64,000 nt of DNA, taken from the NCBI RefSeq assembly GCF_004187715.1, contig NZ_QZWF01000005.1:372001-436000 (forward strand), written 5' to 3'. Numbering within the stretch: position 1 is the first letter of the stretch; each line of letters opens with the position of its first letter. Positions 59,500-64,000 of this stretch are shown in pieces. The translations under genes were made by a program, and so were the position numbers. The stretch comes from Streptomyces sp. F001. Lineage in GTDB: Bacteria > Actinomycetota > Actinomycetes > Streptomycetales > Streptomycetaceae. Below the pieces are notes generated by a model. The model was not told where the DNA came from and searched no databases. It worked only from the letters and a program-made list of their open reading frames with translations.

Positions 59500-59535
59500 G
59501 AGACAGCCGAGACAGCACGAGACAAAGCCGAGACA
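59500..59535. promoter_or_regulatory. Four phased GAGACA repeats upstream of the XRE gene
   Basis: GAGACA occurs at 59500, 59509, 59519 and 59530 (spacing 9, 10, 11). It lies 40-75 bases before the XRE start, a fitting operator position. No binding protein is known to me. Confidence 0.45.
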
Positions 59536-59646
59536 GTCCCGCTACGCACACTCGTCGACGCCCTGGCCGTCCCCTGGGGTGTGGCCGCCGGTCCGGCACC
59601 GCGCAAGACGGTCTGGGCCGAAGCGAGCGCAGAAGGAAGCCGGTGA
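59536..59646 (+). pseudogene. C-terminal remnant of an ATP-binding anti-sigma-type protein
   Basis: The frame reads VPLRTLVDALAVPWGVAAG then PAPRKTVWAEASAEGSR and a stop. This matches the last ~35 residues of RsbW/HATPase_c-type proteins usually encoded divergently from XRE-DUF397 pairs. No HATPase core or start precedes it, and the upstream bases are the GAGACA repeats. The gene is deleted except for its tail. Confidence 0.6.
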
Positions 59647-59703
59647 GGGCAGCCCCGTCCCCACGGAACCCTCACCGGCTGGTCTTGAATCAGAAGCGGT
59701 GCG

Positions 59704-61914
59704 TCAGACGCGTACCAGCTCCCTCTCCTCATCGGGATCCGCGTCCTTCGACTGCGCCTTCAGACCCTCGCCCTCGACGTCGACGTTGGGCAGGGCGCGG
59801 TCCAGCCACTTCGGCAGCCACCAGGCCTTGTCGCCGAGCAGGGCGAGCACCGCCGGGACGATCGCCATGCGGACGATGAACGCGTCGAAGAAGACCGCGA
59901 TCGCGAGGCCGAAGCCGATCATCTTGACCATCGACTCGCTGGAGCCGATGAAGCCGGCGAACACCGCCATCATGATCACTGCCGCGGCCGTGACCACCCG
60001 CGCGCCGTGCCTGAAGCCCGTGACGACCGCCTGGCTGGGCTTCTCGCCGTGGACGTACGCCTCCCGCATCCGGGTCACGAGGAACACCTCGTAGTCCATC
60101 GCGAGGCCGAAGACGACACCCACCATGAAGATCGGCATCATCGACATGATCGGGCCGGTCTCCTCGACGCCCATCAGGTCGGCCATCCAGCCCCACTGGA
60201 AGACCGCGACCACGGCACCCAGCGCCGCCAGCACGCTCAGCAGGAAGCCGAGGGCCGCCTTCAGGGGGACCAGGATCGAGCGGAAGACCGCGATCAGGAG
60301 CAGGAACGCGAGGCCCACCACCAGCGCCAGGTACGGGATCAGCGCATCGTTCATCTTCTGCGAGAAGTCGATGTTCATTGCGGTGGTGCCGGTGACCAGC
60401 ACCTCCGCGTCCGTGTCGGCCTTGATGTCCGCGCCCGCGTCACGGATGCCGTGGACCAGGTCCTCGGTCTCGGTCGACGAGGGCTTGGAGTCCGGGATCA
60501 CGGTGATCGTGTAGGTGTCACCGGCCTTGTTGGGCGCCGCCGGGGCCACCGTGACGACGCCCTCCAGGTCCTTGATCTCGTCGGTCACCGTGGCGGCGGC
60601 CGCCTGGGGGTCGTCGCTGGACTTGGCGTCGACCACCACCATCAGCGGACCGTTGAAGCCGGGCCCGAAGCCCTCGGACAGCAGGTCGTAGGCGCGGCGC
60701 TGGGTCGTCGACGTCGGCTGCGAACCGTCGTCGGGCAGGCCCAGTTCGAGCGAGCCGACCGGGGCCGCGGCGGCGCCCAGGCCGATGATGCCGAAGAGGA
60801 GGACGGCGACGGGACGGCGGACGACGAAGCTCGCCCAGCGCGTGCCCATGTTCGGCTTGTTCTGCGCCGACGACTTCCGGCGTCCGAGCAGCTTGCTCTT
60901 CTCCCCCGCCGGCTGCACCTTGCGGCCCGCGTATCCGAGCAGCGCCGGGATCATCGTCAGCGCGATCAGTACGGCGATGACGACGGTGCCCGCTGCGGCG
61001 AAGCCCATCTTCGTCAGCATCGGGATGTTGACGACCGCGAGTCCGGCCAGGGCGATCACGACCGTCAGGCCCGCGAAGACCACCGCGGAGCCCGCCGTGC
61101 CGACCGCCCGGCCGATCGCTTCCTCGCGGTCGCGGCCCTCGGCGAGTTCGGCCCGGTAGCGGGAGACGATGAACAGCGCGTAGTCGATGCCGACGGCGAG
61201 GCCGATCATCATGGCCAGCGTGGAGGTGGTGGAGCCGAGTTCGAGCGTGTTGGCGAGGGCCGTGATGGTGGCGACGCCGATGCCCACGCCGATGATCGCC
61301 GTCAGCAGCGGCAGTCCGGCCGCGACCAGCGAGCCCAGGGTGATCACCAGGACGACCGCGGCGACCGCGATACCGATGATCTCGGTGGTGCCGGTCTCGG
61401 GCGTGGCCTGGAGCGCGTCACCGCCGACCTCCACGGTCAGCCCGGCGTCCCGCGCGTTCTGCGCGGCCTCCTCCAGGGCTTCCTTGGTGGAGTCCTCCAG
61501 CTCCATGCCGGAGACGTCGTAGCTCACCGCCGCGTAGGCGACCGTGCCGTCCTTGCTGACGGCCTGCGCCTGGTACGGGTCGGCGACGGAGGCGACCTCG
61601 GAGCCGTCGGACAGCTCCCGGACGGTCTCCTTGACGGTCGCCTTGTTCTCGGCGTCGGTCATCTTCTCGCCGTCGGGCGCCTTGAAGACGACCCGGGCGG
61701 TCGCTCCGTCGGCGCTCATGCCGGGGAAGCGGTCCTCCAGCAGGTCGAAGGCCTTCTGGGCCTCGGTGCCGGGGATGGAGAAGGAGGTGGTGCCGGCGGC
61801 GGGGGCACTGGCGGCGCCGACGCCTGCGAGCGTCAGCAGCGCCACCCATATCAGGGCGACGAAATGCCGTCGCCGGAAGGCGAGCCGGCCGAGTTTGTAG
61901 AGGAACGTGGCCAC
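59704..61914 (-). CDS. MMPL-family transporter
   Basis: The protein has 736 residues. Two RND-like halves each have a large outer loop and a helix bundle, about 12 membrane segments. Signatures are GLAVGIDYALFIVSRYR in the first half and GLAMDYEVFLVTRMREA in the second, with the proton-relay Asp-Tyr pairs. MMPL proteins export lipids or hydrophobic metabolites. The TetR gene with a strong operator lies upstream in the same direction. Confidence 0.9.
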   Translation of the reverse strand: MATFLYKLGRLAFRRRHFVALIWVALLTLAGVGAASAPAAGTTSFSIPGTEAQKAFDLLEDRFPGMSADGATARVVFKAPDGEKMTDAENKATVKETVRELSDGSEVASVADPYQAQAVSKDGTVAYAAVSYDVSGMELEDSTKEALEEAAQNARDAGLTVEVGGDALQATPETGTTEIIGIAVAAVVLVITLGSLVAAGLPLLTAIIGVGIGVATITALANTLELGSTTSTLAMMIGLAVGIDYALFIVSRYRAELAEGRDREEAIGRAVGTAGSAVVFAGLTVVIALAGLAVVNIPMLTKMGFAAAGTVVIAVLIALTMIPALLGYAGRKVQPAGEKSKLLGRRKSSAQNKPNMGTRWASFVVRRPVAVLLFGIIGLGAAAAPVGSLELGLPDDGSQPTSTTQRRAYDLLSEGFGPGFNGPLMVVVDAKSSDDPQAAAATVTDEIKDLEGVVTVAPAAPNKAGDTYTITVIPDSKPSSTETEDLVHGIRDAGADIKADTDAEVLVTGTTAMNIDFSQKMNDALIPYLALVVGLAFLLLIAVFRSILVPLKAALGFLLSVLAALGAVVAVFQWGWMADLMGVEETGPIMSMMPIFMVGVVFGLAMDYEVFLVTRMREAYVHGEKPSQAVVTGFRHGARVVTAAAVIMMAVFAGFIGSSESMVKMIGFGLAIAVFFDAFIVRMAIVPAVLALLGDKAWWLPKWLDRALPNVDVEGEGLKAQSKDADPDEERELVRV

Positions 61915-62086
61915 GAGGGCGTCTCCCGGTCAGGTCGTGGGGTGTTCAGGGCAGGGTTGATCAACCCGGGGGGTGGCAGGGGTGATCGGCCCGACGACGA
62001 TGGGGGCGCCCCCGGCCTGAGCGGATTCGAAGGCTGGGGGAGGTCGCGTCAGGTACTGGTCGGGTACTAGCTGAGGGGGATGCGGC

Positions 62087-62686
62087 TCAGGTGGTGGGCG
62101 CGCCGAGGGCGGGGAGGACCACGGCGTCGATGTACGAGATGAGGAAGGCCCGGTTCGGCGGCTGATCCTCGATCAGCCCCCGGGTGACGAATGCGCCGAT
62201 CATCATGTGCACCACGAAGTCCAGCGCCGGGTTGTCCGCACGGATCTCACCCCGGTCGATGGCGCGCTGCAGCACACGACGGAACTCCGTCATCTCCGGC
62301 TCGATGAGCTGTTCCCGGAATTCCCGCAGCAGGTCGGGGTTGTTGTGCACCGCCATGGCCAGACCCCGCATGAGCGCAGCGTTCTGTTCCATCTGGCAGT
62401 CGTCCGCCAGCTCCATGTGGGCATGCAGGTCGCCCCGGAGCGTGCCGGTGTCGACGCCGGCGAACGAACCCGGTTTGTTGTGCTGGATGGCCTTCACGAC
62501 CAGCTCGGCCTTGCCGCCCCACTGGCGGTAGAGCGTGGCCTTGCTGGAGCGTGTCCTGGCGGCCACGGCGTCCATGGTGAGGGCGTCGTAGCCGACTTCA
62601 CGGAGCAGGTCGAGCACGGCCTCGTACAGCTCGGCCGCGCGCTCGGGAGTGATACGACTGCGACGCGGCGTTGCGACCTCAGCCAT
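62087..62686 (-). CDS. TetR regulator of the MMPL gene
   Basis: The protein has 199 residues. The HTH is at ~15-60 (LLREVGYDALTMDAVAARTRSSKATLYRQWGGKAELV). A TetR_C ligand domain follows. I start at ATG 62686 (MAEVATPRRSR), which has AGGAAGGTGA ~8 bases upstream. It probably represses itself and the MMPL gene from the palindrome upstream. Confidence 0.88.
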   Translation of the reverse strand: MAEVATPRRSRITPERAAELYEAVLDLLREVGYDALTMDAVAARTRSSKATLYRQWGGKAELVVKAIQHNKPGSFAGVDTGTLRGDLHAHMELADDCQMEQNAALMRGLAMAVHNNPDLLREFREQLIEPEMTEFRRVLQRAIDRGEIRADNPALDFVVHMMIGAFVTRGLIEDQPPNRAFLISYIDAVVLPALGAPTT

Positions 62687-62714
62687 TCCGCTCACCTTCC
62701 TGTTCCGAACGACA

Positions 62715-62770
62715 CGGTTTCGTACACGACGAAGGTAGCGCAACCGCCATTCGAAACGAAACCGTTTCGT
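62715..62770. promoter_or_regulatory. TetR operator: perfect palindrome plus half-site
   Basis: ACGAAAC-C-GTTTCGT (62756-62770) is a perfect 15-base palindrome, and CGGTTTCGTAC (62715-62725) is a half-site. Both are just upstream of the TetR gene. The tricorn gene begins 73 bases to the right, so it may share control. Confidence 0.7.
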
Positions 62771-62842
62771 ACGTGTCCTGCGTCACGCACGGTCAGTTTT
62801 TCACGATTTGCTCCACTTCGTCCCCGGGCAAAGCATGGAAAG

Positions 62843-64000
62843 GTGACCTATCTGCGTCTGCCCCACCTCAGCGGTGACCTGCTGTGCTTCGTCGCCGAGG
62901 ACGACCTCTGGCTCGCCCCGCTCGACGGCCCGGGCCGCGCCTGGCGGCTCACCGTCGACCGCACCAAGATCGGCCATCCTCGCTTCTCGCCCGACGGCCG
63001 CCACCTTGCGTACACGAGCTGGCGCAGCCTCGTCCCGGAGATCCATCTCGTCCCGGTGGAGGGCGGTGCGGGACGCCGGCTGACCTACTGGGGCAGCGCG
63101 GACACCCAGGTCTGCGGCTGGACCCCGGACGGCGACATCCTCGCCGTCGCCTCGCACGGCGAGCCCTTCTCCCACTTCACCTGGGCCTACAAGGTCTCCC
63201 CCGACGGCGATCCGGGCCGCAAGCTGCCCTGGGGGCCGGTCTCCGACATCCAGGTCGCCGACATCGAGGGGGAGCGCAGGACACTTCTCCTCACCGGCAC
63301 CCCACCCCACGAACCGGCCTCCTGGAAGCGTTACCGGGGCGGGGCGACGGGCCGGCTGTGGCTGCACGGGCAACGCCTGCTCGCCGACCTGAACGGCCAT
63401 CTGCACTCCCCCCTGTTCGTCGGCGGCCGCATCGCCTTCCTCTCCGACCACGAGGGCGTCGGCAACCTCTACTCGTGCGCCTACGACGGCTCCGACCTGC
63501 GCCGCCACACCGACCACGACGCCTTCTACGCCCGGCACGCCTCCAGCGACGGCACGCGGGTCGTGTACCAGTGCGCGGGCGACCTGTGGATCGTCGACGA
63601 TCTGGCCGCGGACTCGGCGCCGCGCCGCCTCGACGTGCGCCTGAGCGGGCCGCGCGCGGGCCGGCGTACGTACCAGGTGCCCGCCGCCCAGCACGTGAAC
63701 GGCATCTCCGTCGACGAGACGGGCCGCGCGAGCGCGGTCGTCGTACGAGGGAGTCTCTACTGGCTGACGCACCGGGACGGACCGGCGCGCACGCTCACCG
63801 ACACGCCCGGCGTACGGGTCCGGCTCCCGGAGATGCTCGGCTCGGGCGGCCAGGTCGCCTACATCACGGACGCGGAGGGCGAGGACGCGATCGAGATCGC
63901 CTATCTGCCGCGGGCCACCGGCGACCGCGAGCCGCGGCGGCTGGCACAGGGGGAGCTGGGACGCGTCCTGGAGATGGTCTGCGATCCGCAGGGCGAGCGG
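62843..64000 (+). CDS. Tricorn protease homologue, N-terminal part
   Basis: It is open from GTG 62843 to the right edge, so the C-terminus is missing. It begins MTYLRLPHLSGDLLCFVAED, followed by beta-propeller blades: FSPDGRHLAYTSWRS, GWTPDGDILAVASHGE, LFVGGRIAFLSDHEGVGNL, SSDGTRVVYQCAGDLW. These are the N-terminal propellers of the tricorn protease family, which degrade proteasome products to short peptides. The serine protease and PDZ domains should lie beyond the window. It is divergent from the MMPL-TetR pair. Confidence 0.9.
   Translation, partial: MTYLRLPHLSGDLLCFVAEDDLWLAPLDGPGRAWRLTVDRTKIGHPRFSPDGRHLAYTSWRSLVPEIHLVPVEGGAGRRLTYWGSADTQVCGWTPDGDILAVASHGEPFSHFTWAYKVSPDGDPGRKLPWGPVSDIQVADIEGERRTLLLTGTPPHEPASWKRYRGGATGRLWLHGQRLLADLNGHLHSPLFVGGRIAFLSDHEGVGNLYSCAYDGSDLRRHTDHDAFYARHASSDGTRVVYQCAGDLWIVDDLAADSAPRRLDVRLSGPRAGRRTYQVPAAQHVNGISVDETGRASAVVVRGSLYWLTHRDGPARTLTDTPGVRVRLPEMLGSGGQVAYITDAEGEDAIEIAYLPRATGDREPRRLAQGELGRVLEMVCDPQGER

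Overview
The window is chromosomal DNA of a Streptomyces species. It is very GC-rich with strong third-position G/C, uses many GTG starts, and carries developmental genes typical of the genus (an SsgA-like protein, RpfB, a Scr1-type XRE/DUF397 pair, an LAXTG sortase substrate). The gene order tRNA-Gln, glmU, prs, rplY, pth, ppc, desaturase/TetR, tam/tamR, galTEK, ABC-F, ispE, rsmA, rpfB, tatD, rsmI, pmt, two PBPs, ssgE and cbiMQO is the order I know from the S. coelicolor chromosome core. I see no transposase, integrase, prophage, CRISPR array or biosynthetic cluster.

Layout. 0-1.3 kb: end of an acetate-type symporter and a coiled-coil protein. 1.5-6.7 kb: a polymorphic-toxin-like locus in which toxin folds and SUKH immunity folds occur together. 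It holds an N-terminal Imm35-like, deaminase-like and SUKH-4 fusion and a WHH nuclease-SUKH-1 fusion, read divergently from a YwqJ-type deaminase followed by a SUKH-3 gene. 6.7-9.1 kb: an orphan histidine kinase and an HTH/LAGLIDADG-like protein. 9.1-13.4 kb: tRNA-Gln, glmU, prs, rplY, pth. 13.4-19.6 kb: membrane and wall proteins, PEP carboxylase, acyl desaturase and its TetR. 19.6-24.4 kb: tam/tamR, a LuxR regulator, GNAT, VanX-type dipeptidase, methyltransferase. 24.3-30 kb: gal operon with a divergent Na+/sugar symporter. 30-35 kb: a LuxR regulator with an atypical receiver and twin PQQ-propeller membrane proteins. 35-43 kb: ABC-F ATPase, ispE, rsmA, rpfB, tatD, rsmI (isoprenoids, ribosome maturation, spore resuscitation). 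43-49 kb: protein O-mannosyltransferase, two PBPs, ssgE. 49-54 kb: Ni/Co ECF transporter, ohrR/ohr, a serine hydrolase. 54-64 kb: small secreted and hypothetical proteins, a phosphoesterase, an EamA transporter, a YbaK deacylase, an XRE/DUF397 pair beside an anti-sigma ATPase remnant, an MMPL exporter with its TetR, and the start of a tricorn protease.

Sequence quality. At least eight genes (ywqJ-like, SUKH-3, the HTH gene, tam, the first PQQ gene, rsmA, rsmI, DUF397) can be restored to family-like proteins by adding single bases, mostly in G/C runs. The shifts nearly all go the same way, which looks more like homopolymer under-calling in the assembly than decay. These breaks should be resolved before any gene is called a pseudogene.

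Regulatory sites read from the sequence include a perfect palindrome between tam and tamR, a perfect palindrome before the MMPL-linked TetR, overlapping repeats before the desaturase, a Nur-box-like site before an apparently leaderless cbiM, an A/T-rich repeat region between galT and the symporter, and several strong terminators. Two families of dispersed Streptomyces intergenic repeats each occur twice.
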